A stretch of 64,000 nucleotides of DNA from Syngnathus acus (Eukaryota; Chordata; Actinopteri; Syngnathiformes; Syngnathidae): the NCBI RefSeq assembly GCF_901709675.1, contig NC_051089.1:11337976-11401975 (forward strand), in the 5' to 3' direction. The translations under genes were made by a program, and so were the position numbers. The notes under the pieces were generated by a model that made no database searches, was not told the DNA's origin, and was given only the letters and a program-made list of their open reading frames with translations. Each line of letters starts with the position of its first letter. Position 1 is the first letter of the stretch. Below, in pieces: positions 29,009 to 44,243 of the stretch.

Positions 29009-32000
29009 TATTAATGCAATGCTTTCTCCTTGTGAGTGTGGCCACCGCTAAAGACGATGTGCACGTAAAGCCAAGGCAAAGACAAAACCGTTTGCACAAC
29101 ATTAGCTGTAAAAACACTCTTTATGCATATCGGTAGGGGAAGCCAGATCAGCATCACACTACGAGATGTGTTCTCCCTCAACTGAGGACACTCCTCTCCT
29201 GCCTCAGTGTAGTGAAGCTCAAAAACAGGTGTCTCATTGTAATACTTGGAGGGAACATGAAGACTGTAAAGGGAATCGTACATTTTGTCTGTATATATTT
29301 GAAGATAATTGAAGAAAATATCTGAGACTGAGAACTGTGTAGGAGTGAATTGTGGAGTTATAACATTAAACTGTTTATCACCAATTCAGTTGTTCAAATT
29401 TTGGGGGGCTTCCAGCATTCGTCGCTCCATTCACACGATATAAAATGTTGAGTGCCTTCGTTCGCGTTATTGGTTATCTGTTGAGTTACAACTGTTACGT
29501 CGTCATTACTACAAGGCCCACTTCTACTATTATAGCTATGCGAGAATTTAAGAGTGGAGACGATTTTTCACTATGTTGTACCCTCAGTTGATATGATTTT
29601 TTTAATTATTAAAATTTGTCATTTAGAAGACATTTATACCAAACAAGGTCTGGTATTTAAGACTGATACTTCAAAAAGGCAATATAACCTCTAATGGAGG
29701 AGACTTGTCACTGTGTGAACGGAGGATTCAGAATCTAAATGCGCTTTCAAAACCCCTCAGGTGACTAACATTAAAATAGAGCCTCAAGTGTGAGCTCGCA
29801 GATCACACACACATTCACGTGTCACTCTTAATTATCGCTGCTAAAACTGCTGAGGTGTCTGAACACACAACAAAGCATACCTTTTATTGTGTAATTCCCA
29901 ACAATAACGAGCGCTTGTTTAATTACCGTCTTGACTCAGGGGCTAAGGCGGAGCACAGCACTGAGAGTTATGTTGAGTTCAATAGCTTGTGTTCATTGCC
30001 ACACCTTATCATGCATATTTATCGACTTTCACATTTCATGCTGGCAAATGTGAAGCATAGCCTCTTTTTGTTTCCCAGAAGACACAGAACATTTAAGCAG
30101 CACCGTCTGTTTAAGTTTGTGCAACAGGAATTAGTGTTAACTATTCCGCCTATTTACCAACACTCACTTAGCAAACACTGCTGAGATTGTATTCGCTCCA
30201 CTTTTTTTTTTTGCGCATGATTAAATTTTAACAGTGTGGAGAAGGCTTTATTGTTCAATTTGCACACGACTATATAACATCAGCATTTTTTTCTGCTTCC
30301 AGACAAGAAGTCACATTTCATAACTAATTAAATGGAGCTCTCCCCTGCCAGTAGAGTCCACTAAAGGGAATTGTTTGTATCCAAGTGTCAATATATTAAA
30401 TCACAGGGGCTAATGAGTCAGGTCATGGTTTTCTTTTATCTTCACTCTTGCATGTACACATCTTCATCAGCTAACAGTCTCCTTAAATGGGGGCTGAAGG
30501 GGATGGACTGAGCCGCCATGGGTGCATGCCAAATGTGGCTGACTGGGATGTGAATGCCCCCCTCCTCACAAACCCCCTTCCACACAGTCCTACTCGCAGG
30601 AGAACGTACATCATCAACACAAGTATGTTATCATTTCCCTGTGCTGTTATTCTCTTATTGTGATGCTTACTGTTCAAATCTAGCTTCACTAATTGGGGGA
30701 CTTGCAAAAGTTTTTGGTATGTCTATTTTTCATCCCTCCAAGTCATTATGCTGGCAAGACAACAAAAGCATATGAGACCACACTCATACATTAACCCTAC
30801 ATTATTATGGAATTACTACGCCACCCTGTGATGATTTAAACTACCTGAACAGGTCCTCACCTTTTTTCCTATCATGGATGTAAATATCCCCTGCTGTTTA
30901 CTTCCCCCATTAAAATTAGAATAACTTTCAAACAGTTTGCGTGGCCTGCACATCAATGCAACAGTCTATTTTTCCTTTAATCTGTGCTGGGGGGTTTTGT
31001 GTGTGAACATGACACACATTAAAACCTGTCTTTACGGGAATAAAAGCGCAAGAGGGTAAAGTTAGGATATGTGTGCAATATGAAAAAATTTCGCAACATG
31101 AGTTGACTTTGCTTTGCTTACAAAGTCTCTTCAGCTGTGGAACTTGTCACAGTTGGCACAATAAGGCCTAATTTCAAACCGGCGGTGTCATGTTTTTATT
31201 TTTACTTAGAAGGAGCCGTTGTATTTTTGGTTGTTGTGATTAAAACCATTCCACTGTTTCATGTGCTTTCTCCCGCCTGTTGGCGAAGATAAAGTTCAGC
31301 TTGACCTTTGAGCTACTATTTATTCTCTTGATGTTTGTATCAGTGTGTGGTGTCCCGTGTTGTCATTTCTGTGAATGTGCTTACAGCCCAGCAGAGGGGA
31401 ACATAGTTAAATGTGTATTGGGGATGAGGCAAAACAAAATAGAGTAAGTGTAATTTGCTCGTTATTGTTGCAATTTTAGAACAACACAGTTAACTTCGGG
31501 ATAAATCCCTCTTCTACTAATATATATGTTTATTTGTAACGTGTGACATTAAATCGTGTCAACAACTCTAGTCTAAATCAACTCCAAGCTAATCTCATGG
31601 TAGGATTGAATTAATGCCAAAAACAAGGATCGACTGACTGAAGAGGAAAAAATAACACACAAAGCTGTCAGTTGACATTTTCAATAAGCCCCTAACATTG
31701 CAATCGAAACATCTGCTATCTTTAAAACAAGTGACATTGTAATCCCGGAGGACAAAGCCTAAATCCCCCCTCGCTCTTGTAAGAAGAGCGAGTAAGGATG
31801 AAGAGAGCAGCCACTTGATTAAACTGCACGCAGCCTTGTTCTCAACCTCTTTAACTAAACCTAAAAGCGACTCACTTCTGTCAGATTCCCTTCGATCCAC
31901 CGAAGAGGAAAAAAAGAAAAAAAAAATCCTTGAAAGAGAAAATGTAGCTTGTCAACAACAGTCTCAGGTTGCAGCACCCATGGTTATACTGTCTGGGCAG

Positions 32001-32268
32001 TTTACGATTTGCACTGATGTGATGGCTTGCCTCATCAATATGATGCCTCCAGCATGATGCATTATTTTAAGTTTCCTCCCTCAAGCCAAAACAGAAGGAC
32101 GTTGATGGCCTTTGACGTCTTCAATAAAGTTTAATGCTCTCCAAGTGTGCAGCAGCGTAACTAAATCCCTCAACACCACTCATCACTCTGCTAAAGGTCT
32201 GTGCTTTACAGGCTGGAAGCGTGTTTAGATGATTAATTAAGTCTAAGGAGGCGGAGAGCGATAAGGAT

Positions 32269-32560
32269 TTTTTAGTCTAATTCCGATATTGGGCAGAGTG
32301 AAATTTGACGGCCATTGTGAATGCATTGTGGAAAAAAAAGGAAAAAAGAAAAATATGTTTGTACCCCACCAAACATAAAACTCAAGAAAAACTCATTTTA
32401 AAAAAAATGTTTGAAAATGAAAAATGATTTTTTTTTTCTTCCAGAATTCTTATTTTTGTTTTCTGTTGCAATGTGTATGTCTTAAAAAATACAATATGAA
32501 ATAAATGGCTGATTTTGCCGATTTTAAGGGCTAGAATCGTCCAATCGGTTGGCCCATAAT
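32269..32560. mobile_element. possible hAT-like element with 'ccgatat' ends
   Basis: The left part has AATTCCGATATTGGGCAGAG. The right part has GATTTTGCCGATTTTAAGGG then CTAGAATCGTCCAATCGG. Such 'cgatatcgg/gccgattt' ends are typical of a teleost short element family. The interior is A/T-rich and degenerate. Confidence 0.35.
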
Positions 32561-33140
32561 TTCAAATGGCTTTTTTAATGAAAGCAGAATGGCCTGCTTT
32601 TGTTATCACCTCTTTTTGCTGATCTGTCACCACATTTGAGATATTTACCGGAACTGTGATTAAAAAAAAACACTTGGCTATAATCTAAGCAAAGAAAGAG
32701 TGAATGTAATGCAGTCAAAGAACCTGTGGCTCAAAACTGCTCTATCTGTTCAAGTGCTTGGAGATGAATATTTGGGATGAAATCCGTGCTCTCAAAGTGG
32801 CTTCAAGTGGAATTTTCAGGTGTGATTTACCTTTAACTACATGACTAGACTAAGTAGAGGCCACTAAAAGTGAGATGAATTAAGGATGCGCCCTCTCAAG
32901 TGGAGGGCCCTTTATGACAGCACTAATACCAATACTCACGAGTGTAGTATATAGTACTTCATTTGAGAGTGCTTCTAAGATTTTTTGGGTGTGTTTTGAT
33001 TGCGCTTAGTGGGATGCGATGTAAGCCATTTTAGGCTGTAAAAATATTTGGTTAGGGTGTATGTCTCTCAATTGAATCTCAGCTTTCTCATATTCACCAT
33101 GCTTGCATGTACAATTCTTTGTTGAATGTGCAATGCTTTT

Positions 33141-33230
33141 GAGGTGTACCCCGCCTCTCGCCCAAAGTCTGCTGGTGTAGGCTCCAGCTCACTGGCAATG
33201 CTAATTAGGACAAGCACTATAGAAGTGGCC
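33141..33230 (+). repeat. teleost SINE-like body fragment
   Basis: GAGGTGTACCCCGCCTCTCG, CCCAAAGTCTGCTGGTGTAG, GCTCCAGCTCACTGGCAATG and a degenerate 'aggacaagcactatagaa' end closely follow a very common teleost retroposon string. The flanks are too decayed to define the element ends. Confidence 0.65.
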
Positions 33231-34109
33231 GCTTATTAAGAAATTGTTGACCTTCCAAAGATGTGCCAATATGTTGCAACAAGAATGACAACAACACTTT
33301 TTCTTTCTTAGCATTTTTGAAAAGTTTCAGGCACTACATTGGTATGACTGAAAATACTCTAATATATAGGTCGGTCTTTTACTCTTTACAAGACAAAAGA
33401 CCAATGTCGATTTATAATAAATCATAGAGTATAGTAACTTAGTATGTAGTTTGTCTGCAGCCTTTTCTTTGACTGTGCTCAAACGTCTCCTTCATAAATG
33501 CCTCAAGGCTGATGAACATTCAAGATACCACAAATATTGTGAATATTTAGAAGACTAACTTTGGCACAATTAAAGTGATGATTGAAAGGAGACACAAAAG
33601 TGGAGAAATGTGCACACATATCTTGCATGCTCTGCATCAGCCTCATTTAGCCAGGGAGGCTTGCAACCTTGACCACATCAAGCGATCGGCCCTGAGGCGC
33701 CGAGTACGCTCTGCATTCACCGCCAATGCCCTGCCTGGGTGGTCTTTAACTCCAGCAGTTCATTCTGTATCACATGAGGCATGCACAAAAGCTAACTGAT
33801 AACTGTGAAGATGAAGGAATGGAAGAAAGAAACCATGCGGCAGAATGGCAATAAATCCTGTCTTCTGCCAAAGTGTGCCATGTCGGCCTTGTGAGACTTC
33901 CTGACTTTCAGAGGCATTTACCATCCCCTTTTATGTCGCCCACTTCCAGGGTCTGCTCCCATCTACTCATTAGATCCTGTTACATTCTTTCTGTTAATTA
34001 AGATGTGCTAATTATTCTCTCCTGTATTTCATTATTTCATGGCACCCCAAAACCCCACAGTTCACCCAATGATTAATGTGAATAAGTGTTAAGTGACTTA
34101 GATTATAAT

Positions 34110-34170
34110 GAGGGTCCTACCGATATTGGGTTTTGGAGACTAATGCTAAATCTGATATACAAAAAATGTT
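34110..34170 (+). mobile_element. hAT-like element end
   Basis: AGGGTCCTACCGATATTGGG followed by TTTTGGAGACTAATGCTAAAT resembles the start of a teleost short element ('agggctgtaccgatatcgggtttttggagccgatgc'). Confidence 0.4.
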
Positions 34171-34623
34171 CAAAATCATTTTTGTTTTGGTCACATATCA
34201 CAACAATAAAGTTCAAAATTACATTGTTTTACAGTAATCTATTTTGTCCATTAGGATTTGTTTGACTTTACAGCAGACAGAAAAATTAGCTGCTTTTTTT
34301 GGGGAAGGGATGGGGCAATGTTTGAATGTCCTTATCTTTGTCTTGTGTTATAATGTAAAACCAGATTTCTAAGTGCTAATATGGATTGATTGAACTTGAC
34401 CTTAATTATAATACACAAAATTTAAGGATAGATAATGTTACCACTAAATTTTGATTGGTTCAGATGTTTTTTGCATGGTGTCAAGCAAGTGGTCACAATG
34501 TGCATGTAGTTTGTGTGGAGAAGGCGAGAAGCATATGAAGGTGCTTTTTTTTTTTTTTAAATGGTCCATCAGTGCAGATGAATAACCTCCCTGTGTAGTT
34601 AGGGTTTCTGAGTACGTACTGAC

Positions 34624-34692
34624 CTGAATCTGCTGCTGAAGAAGGTTGATCTTGTGCTGCTGCTGCAGAAGCTGCTGCTGTTGTCTGGCAAT
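34624..34692 (-). CDS. sox6: sox6 exon D: Q-box
   Basis: This 69-nt exon encodes exactly 23 residues, IARQQQQLLQQQHKINLLQQ then QIQ, about residues 159-181 of the fragment. This is the SoxD Q-box, the second half of the coiled coil; the family sequence is essentially invariant here. The acceptor is CAG at 34695-34693, and the donor is CAG|GTCAGT with GT at 34623-34622. Entry and exit are phase 0, so skipping this exon would keep the frame and delete 23 residues of coiled coil. The CAG and CTG repeats make the region simple at the DNA level, but the spacing of L, H, K, I and N residues matches the family rather than a random repeat. Confidence 0.95.
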
Positions 34693-36690
<1,998 letters not shown>

Positions 36691-39600
36691 TAGTTGTGAC
36701 AAAAGCCAACAAGCCAGCTGAATGCTTCATAATAAAGTGCCGACTTTAAAGTGCCTTAGCTAAGTGTATACCGCTGACCATAGCGATCATTATGTTGGCC
36801 TATTGTATCATACACAATATGTCGTACAAAGAAAACTGCACGCAGAGAACCTGACTGCAACAGTGTTAAGGTCACACAGTCTGTAATGGGCCATTTGATT
36901 GGCGCTGGTAGTCATAGCTTTTAGAAGAATAAAAGGAAGCTATTGTTACTTGTGTAGGAAAAGAGCTGCAGGGAGCTGCCAAACTCAGATGGCAGCTCCA
37001 GTCAGGAAAAGTCAGAACATGAAGGGTTGGAAAAAAATCCACATACTGCAGCTCACGCTAACAGATTGTGCGCGTTGCTCATGATCTCCAAAGATTGTGA
37101 TGTTCACTCTTAACAGGTTGCTCCAGCTCTCGGGAACAGGTGTAAAGGTTGTGGAGACCGATGGGTATAGTTTTTGCCAAAATGAAGCGCAAAAAAGAAT
37201 TCCAAACAAATGGACTTGATGCGTTAGTGAGAAAGGCAACCAGATAACACAGAGTCAACGAAAAGACAGCTCTCGCTTTTTGTCTTGGACAATATGGCAT
37301 GACTCCTTCTTGTGGCTGGCTCCAAGTAAGCCATCTTAAGCTCTAGTTGCATATACGGCTCAAAAGGCACACAAAATTAACCGCACAGCCATTTCACACA
37401 TTTTCGGTGTGCTCGCTTATTTTGATCGACTTCCACATCCAGCCATCCAACTGACAAACTGAAGAAACATGCAGCCAAGACACCAACAGGCAATGTTTGC
37501 ATATATGTTCAATTCTTTGGCGGTCCACACTGCTCGGTTGCACTGCTCTCTCCATCCGCCTAATCAATGCTAAGTGATCCCACCATTGACTTACACAGCC
37601 AACATAATTGCCAGCGAGAGGCTGGACAGTAACTCACTCTCCTCCGACTGCACTCCTGTGTGACAAGCTGTTTGCGGAGAGAAGTGACAGAGGAGGGAGA
37701 ACGGTATAAAGCCGTGGTGATATAACAAAACCGTGCAGGGAAATCTGGCCTGGGGCCAGCACAAGCTGATTCTTTCCTGGGTGTCTTCCTCTCGTCTCTG
37801 GCCACATCTGTCTTGTGTTTCTGCGAGAGCTCCCAGGGGCCCTCTCCACTCAAACTATTTTAATTTGACTAAACACCTGATTTATTTTATCTCTCCGATG
37901 AGGAAAGCCGTTTGTCTTAATAGGGCCTGTCAACCTCCAGAAGCCATTCAAGGCAATTTACTGGCTGGCTCGTATGAACTTCACTTCATCTCGCTCTTCC
38001 TTCGCTTGCCTGCTGCAGTGGAAGAGAGCGGCAATTCTCCATTTATACTTCTTGTGAAAAAAAAAAGCACCTAAAAGCAGCTATTCATTCGTCCCGCGTG
38101 CAGCTTGAATTGACTTCTTATTCACCCGACTAGACTTGTTGTGAATGGCTTATCTGTAAAATTGATGCAATCGCTACCAATTTTTTTAACCTTTGCTAGT
38201 GTCTGTGCTATCACAGGTCACCAGCGACATGCATCAAGCACCGCCGCAATAAACAACAGCCGTAGTCGGAAGGGACTAGCAAACTATAACGCGTGATCCA
38301 CAAAGGAAGGGAGAAAGAAAATCATATGGAGGCTAATAGACCAAACGACACATTACCGATGAACAGTCGGTAATTCAGGAATGTCCGCACTGAAGATGAA
38401 AAGCTCAAAGTGGCAAAAATAATCACGTGTACAGTACATCTTCTTGTGTGGCTGTGTTAATGCGGTGCTAACGAGCCACAAAAGGATCCGCTGGGCGCTT
38501 TCCACTCAATGTCCTGTCCAGACTCTTAAGAGAATATGAACAGAGGGCCCATTGTTGAAAAGGGTGAGCTGAATTGTGGGAAGCCCAGACGGCCCGGCCC
38601 GTTCGTGCTATTTACTCATTTTGCTCTTTTCGCTCTTTCACACGTGATAGCAATGCACCTTTAGAATAACCTTAAGAATGAAAACACGAGCGTTATACCA
38701 AAGAGATCAGAAGTAAATCAAGCGCATATGTTTTCGTTTACTGGCTAGTATAAAAATCTCTTTCATCTTGCTCTAAATTATGGATAAGCTTTAAAATGCA
38801 GATAAAAGTTTTATTGGGTGGTGCAGAAGAGGAAAATTGTGGTCTGTGTCTGAGCAGCCTGCCGACAAAGGAGGCCGTTTCCTGCATATTGTATGGCTTT
38901 TAACAGTGCTGGGGCTGGGGTCTGCCCGTTAACATGTCTCCTCAAATTGCGCCAAAGATTGCGGACTGACAGCCCAAAAATCGGCACTATGTGAAGCAAT
39001 GTGGACACGAGGCTCCATCTAACATGCTGTCTCAACTTCCTCATCGATACGTGCACCCCAGCAGGACAATACAGATGGAATGGCCCTCGATAGTGTGCTC
39101 AGACTTGGACTGTCTGCGGTCCCAGACTTCTGCTTCAGACATTCTAAATTGACACACACAGGAAAAGGAGTCTGTGTGCTCAGGCCCAGTCCCCTCCTCA
39201 GCAGTCACATTTTGACAGTCTCGCTTCTTTTAAACGTCACGATGTAGGGCAGAAAACAGCAATGGGTGACTAAATAAATGATAAGAGGAAAACAAGCAGA
39301 GCCATGGTTGCTCGGGGAGGAATGGGGGTATTTGAGCCTTGGGGTCTTTGGATAAAAGGCACTTTGTAGGGGTGCGATTTGTTCTGTCCAATACTCGCAT
39401 CTCCCTCTCTCTTTGGCTCCCTCCTCTCTGCTCTAATCAAGCAGTCTCTAATTTGGGTTCCAAGTCCAGTACAGGGAAAAAGAAGGAGGCTTGTTACTTT
39501 GAAGAGTCCCGAGTGAATAACACAGATAAAAGATTCAGGCACACAAAAAAAGAAGAAAAGCGAGGGAGGCCGAGGGTGAAAAGGGGGAAAATCACAAGGC

Positions 39601-40716
39601 GCCCTATTCTCTTCCTTTCCCTTAGTTAGGACAGCTGAGCCATTATAACCTGATCGGAACTGTTTCTTTTTTTGTGCTCCTGGAATGTCTTTGTCTCTTA
39701 CTCAGTCAGCTTGGTAAATGTGTGCATCTGTTCCAACCCTAGACTAAGAAAATTAAAATCTGTCGAAGTGATACGACAGTAGACTGCTTCAACTGAACAT
39801 ATTCGCTTATTTTATCTTAGATCATCTTTTAGCTGGTGTATGTTCTTCTCACCGCTTCTCTCGAACATGTTCAATCAAAAGAAGGTGCGTGCTTGTCATG
39901 CATAAATGCACACACGTGAAGTCAACCGACAACTGACTCTTTGTCAATTCTTTCCCATGAAAACCAAAAGACTGGTTGAGAAACCGCTTAAAGGATTTTG
40001 AATGGAATAATCGGCAGCCCAAAAAAACTTTGCCCTAAAATACCAAATGGATATAGTCTCTTTCACTTATCCTGTTGCAGTGCCAACATTTTCAGGCATT
40101 ACTCAGCACCAACAGTCTGACTCTTTATTGTATGAACATGGTGAGATACAGTTTGAAAAAGTCTGACCATCTCGCTTTTTAACGCTCCTTAAGTGTGTGT
40201 ACTCGGGAGATATCATACGTTGTATGCATAGGTATGACCTTATATACATTGCAATGTCTGGGTTATATTATTGAATTAAAACAATTTAAGGGGCCCCAGC
40301 AGATCTTCAGATTGGAACTTGAAGTGTTTATTAATACTTGCCCACTTCATTTTGCACAGTTCAGCTGTACACTGATGGAGACTAATATTTTGATGATAGA
40401 GGAAGCCACACTCTTCAGTTTAATTATGTTAATATGAAAGCTCCAGCACTTCAGTGTCTGTCCGTGACACTGGACAAGGTAAGAAGATACTTCATCTAAG
40501 TCAAGATAGATACTCAACCTAAACATATCACTCCACGTGAATGCCAATGGCCCTGATATTCAAACTCAAGAGAAACAGAAACGTGTCTGCAGTAGTCATT
40601 ATTTCAGACGATCAAGAAATGTGACAAAGATGAAACTATGGCATTGGCTACAAACTGAACAAAGAAAATGACAAAGATTATTTCCTAACCATTTAATTAT
40701 GATGAATTTGACCCCT

Positions 40717-40766
40717 CCATTCATTTGTCTATCCACTCACTTTCTGTACTGCTTATTCTCACTAGA
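40717..40766 (-). repeat. short SINE-like 3' piece, minus strand
   Basis: CCATTCATTTGTCTATCCAC followed by TCACTTTCTGTACTGCTTATTC is the reverse complement of the 'gaataagcagtacagaaa..atggatgga' end that terminates the family seen at 33141-33230. Confidence 0.5.
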
Positions 40767-41221
40767 TTTGGACCCTTCTGCCCTTAAAACATCAAAAACA
40801 TAAACAGTTTTCAAGGTTTGCCGTGAACAAAGTGCAAATGACATGAGTCAGTGATCAAGGTAGGATTTGAATGTTAGCGCATTCTTTTCACACAGTCAAT
40901 TCATAGTCTTTCAGACTGGATGTACAGTAATTGTTACATTGCACAAAAGAGACTTTTTCAATAGCGTTCGGATTATTGCTCTTGAAGAGTAGCAACCGTG
41001 TCAGTGTGTTGCGTGAGGTCAAACTAGTAGTAAAAATACTGATGGTGTTGTGTTGATGATACATTCAAGTAAGATCGTATTCATCAGTCAGTGATCAAGG
41101 ATGTGATCGCTGCGACTAAATCAAATATGAATCATTTCTTATTTTGACAATACAGTGGTTTTATATTGAAGATTTCAGTCTGACGATAAAATCTTCAGTG
41201 TGTGATATCAAGAATTGAATA

Positions 41222-41800
41222 GAGCGCTGCCTTGAGATAAAAGTGTAATTCATTTGATTGAAATAAATGAAAAGGCCATCAATCCAATGCAGGCTTCTTC
41301 AAAATACTTTAATGAGGAAAACACCATAATATTGTAATCTATGAAACATAAAATAACATTATAATTAGACAGGATAAAAAATAATTTAATTTAATAATTT
41401 AATTTAATAATTTAATTAATAATTTGATACACTGCATCAGTCAAATAGCCATTGTGCTTTGGCCACCTGGCGGCAGCATAAGACAGAAAGACATCCATAC
41501 TGTTAATAGAGAGGACTCAACTCTTCACAGCTCATCTGTAGAGCACTAATATTTGTTGTTGTTTAAAGAGGATAAAGATTTCAGGACTTTTTGTACTGTT
41601 ACTATAGCATCTGTCTCCATGTGTTGCTGCACCATTAGTGTCTTTGTCGTAATGGGTGATAGCACTGTAACATTGATGCAAATTAGCATTAGCATTAAGC
41701 AAAGACTGAACGTCTAAGCTATGTGGTTGTTTTCAATACTCAAGGTGTTATTCTATTTGTGTCATGTTTGGTTTGACAGTAAACTATTAAACTAAACCTA
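41222..41800 (+). mobile_element. intronic TIR family, longest copy
   Basis: Starts CGCTGCCTTGAGATAAAAGT, then ATGAAAAGGCCATCAATCCA, TTTGGCCACCTGGCGGCAGC, ATGTGTTGCTGCACCATTAG, AGCATTAGCATTAAGCAAAG and TTTGACAGTAAACTATTAAA. These blocks occur in the same order in the shorter copies, so this copy is the best guide to the full element. The right terminal repeat is eroded. No transposase frame is visible. Confidence 0.6.
41381..41425. repeat. AT-rich tandem (ATAATTTAATTTA)n
   Basis: Imperfect tandem of TAATTTAATTTAATAATTTA within the long TIR-family copy. Confidence 0.8.
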
Positions 41801-43081
41801 TCTTAATTTTTTTTCAATGTCTTAAGAAGAAGAAACTCACACTGACTTGCAAAAGGGAAAACGAGGCAGACAAAATTAAAAAGCCAAATGTCAACCATAA
41901 TCATATCGTCACTTGTTATAAATGTGATTTTAAAAAAAAAAAACTAAAATGTAAATCTCAAAAACGCACACCAGCACGCATAAACACTTCAGATCTTACT
42001 TGCACTGCCACAAGTTAAATTCCACAATTCATTAGAGGAGAAAAACACACTCTTCAACACTCCAGTACATTCATCTGGAGACTGTGGCCCGAGGAATAAT
42101 GATTTACTGTGGCTCATATTTCACCTGAGTGCACAGGGCAAAGACTTGACTGAGGTGTTTTGCACAAAATGCTAACGGAGGCATTTTGGAGGCAAGCAAG
42201 TGGACAGATACGGTTTTGTGCTGTTTGTTTGTTTGTGCAAATGTAATATGTGAGGTGTTGATTTATTGTAGTCGCTTTGGAGGTTTGCTTTGCTGTGGCC
42301 TCATGTACCACACTGGCTTATACTAAGAACTTTTCATTACATCTGTTTTACTGATTTGCAGACACAATATGAGAATATTTTGTGTTTTGTTGTATTCAAA
42401 TGTAGAGTGTTTTATTCATCTTAATTCTGGTGTCTGAACAAATCTCAGTGTGTTAGCGGTCAGTGCAGCATAGGTACCGTTGGGCTCGCATCAAATCAGT
42501 CTCAGTCGCCTCCTCGCCCTGCCCTGTGTTCTCCTCCTAAAGCGCTTGCACTTATCTGCTCGCCACAGGGCCGCCTGTGTGCGCCCGGCCACTGTCATGT
42601 AGACACCATTCCCAAATTGATTGCGACAGTGCGAGAGCCTCAATTTTCGTGCTTCATATTTTGAGCTGCACATTTGAACACCAGTGTACAATGTTAGGCT
42701 CCCCTCCCCTCCCTCTTTGGCAAATTCAGAGAGAATGAATACAGCTTGTGTTCCAATTTAGTAAATAGATATTTCCCTTCACTTTGAGAACATTCATGAG
42801 CATTTTGCTTTTTCTTTTTCTGCCTCCCAGCCACCCCCCTGGAAACTGGCACTCAGCGGGGAAACGTAAACAGCCCTGTTGAGTAGCAGGCTCAAAGCCC
42901 CTGCACATAGCAATGCATGCAGCACAGAGCAACCTTATCTGCCATAACACTGTGTATTACTGTATTTGTGTGCAAGTGTGTGCATGTTGTTTGTTGGTGC
43001 ATGCCTGTGTGTGTCCACTACTGAGTACTGTGTTGAATGATTTAAGTTGATCCAATCTGATAATTTTGCCTTTAAAACATA

Positions 43082-43126
43082 ACAATAATAATAATAATCA
43101 TCATCATCATCATAATAATAATAATC

Positions 43127-43191
<65 letters not shown>
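43082..43191. repeat. (ATA)n/(ATC)n trinucleotide microsatellite
   Basis: About 110 bp of ATA units with a block of ATC units near 43098-43113. On the minus strand it yields an artefactual poly-isoleucine reading frame. Confidence 0.95.
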
Positions 43192-43192
<1 letters not shown>

Positions 43193-44207
43193 TGATAGGC
43201 TTGTGATCTAGAAGAGATTGTTACCTGCAGTAAAATGTGTATGGCACATAAAAACTTCATTGTTGACGTGTTTTTCATAGAGGTTGGTTGGATTTGCAGG
43301 CTTACATAATGCAACATGGAAACATGCCATGATAAGCAGTCTGCTCCTTGGCGTAATTGATTTTGTTAAATTGCACTTTTCGGCTTTTAACGTGAAGGTT
43401 TAAAGTCCTCGTGTGTTTCTGCTGGATGTCCTTATAAAGTAGTTTCTCTAATTAAGGCCTTGAATAGCCATGAAAATCTGATGTTTAAAAGTTTTAAAAA
43501 GGCCACAGAGACAATAAACACCATTGCCTTATTTTTCTTCAGATGACCAATAGTTGTCACATTTAAAAATGAGGCCTTAAAGGGGAACTTAAGTCAAAAA
43601 TGTTCTTCACAATAATGAGTTATACGCCCTCACTAGTCTAAACATGGCTAAAATGGGACTAAAAGATCTTGGATTTGATGTCTGTAAACCTACAGATCCC
43701 CGATTGCAATATTGTGGCTTGTTCTGTAAACAGTTGCTTGAGTCGTTTTATCAAAGACAATTGGCAGCTCGATTCTCAGAAGGATTTACTCATCTGTTTT
43801 CAAACCCTTGCGGTGATATGCTGCAGGGAGGGGGGAAGAAAAGTCAGTTAGAGAAGTAACCATGTCGACAGATTACAGAGCTTTCCATTTTGTTTTGTTG
43901 GACAGCTTGTTGAAGAAAATGCCACCCACTATGATCTGATTGGCCTTAACAAAGTGCATCACATCGTCCTTGTGTATGTATTTTTGCTTCAAGATGTATT
44001 ATGATAAGCAGATGAGCTGCAGTAAACATGTCCACTGACTATCTAGTTCGTCTATTCTTCTTTCTTATCTTGTGCTTTCTGCGTTTTTTTTTGTTCAGGA
44101 GATTTCATCTCCCTCTTCATCGTGCTTCTAGACTGACAGCTAAGCTGAGGTACGGAAACAAATAGAAGTTGAGGAATTGACTGGTAAAAAGAAATCCCTC
44201 ACCTTAC

Positions 44208-44243
44208 TCTGCTTTTTGCCTGCTGCTGCTGCTTCTGTTGACA
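44208..44243 (-). other. candidate in-frame microexon of sox6 (unproven)
   Basis: On the minus strand, TGTCCGCTCTTAG (AG at 44245-44244) precedes 36 nt ending GCAAAAAGCAGA, followed by GTAAGG (GT at 44207-44206). Inserted between exons B and C it keeps the frame: ADVK-VSTEAAAAGKKQS-TPES, adding 12 residues with no stop. A second AG at 44236-44235 would give a 27-nt version. I do not recognise the peptide from known SOX6 isoforms, and a CAG repeat can create such patterns by chance. Confidence 0.25.

Noticed and set aside
40846-41100. The 14-mer GTCAGTGATCAAGG occurs twice, 240 bp apart
   Set aside because: Flanks do not align and no target duplication or element structure is visible; probably coincidence.
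43082-43191. CRISPR-like regular repetition
   Set aside because: Simple microsatellite without spacers; the genome is eukaryotic.
43072-43317. 81-codon frame with poly-isoleucine
   Set aside because: Translation of the trinucleotide microsatellite at 43082-43191.
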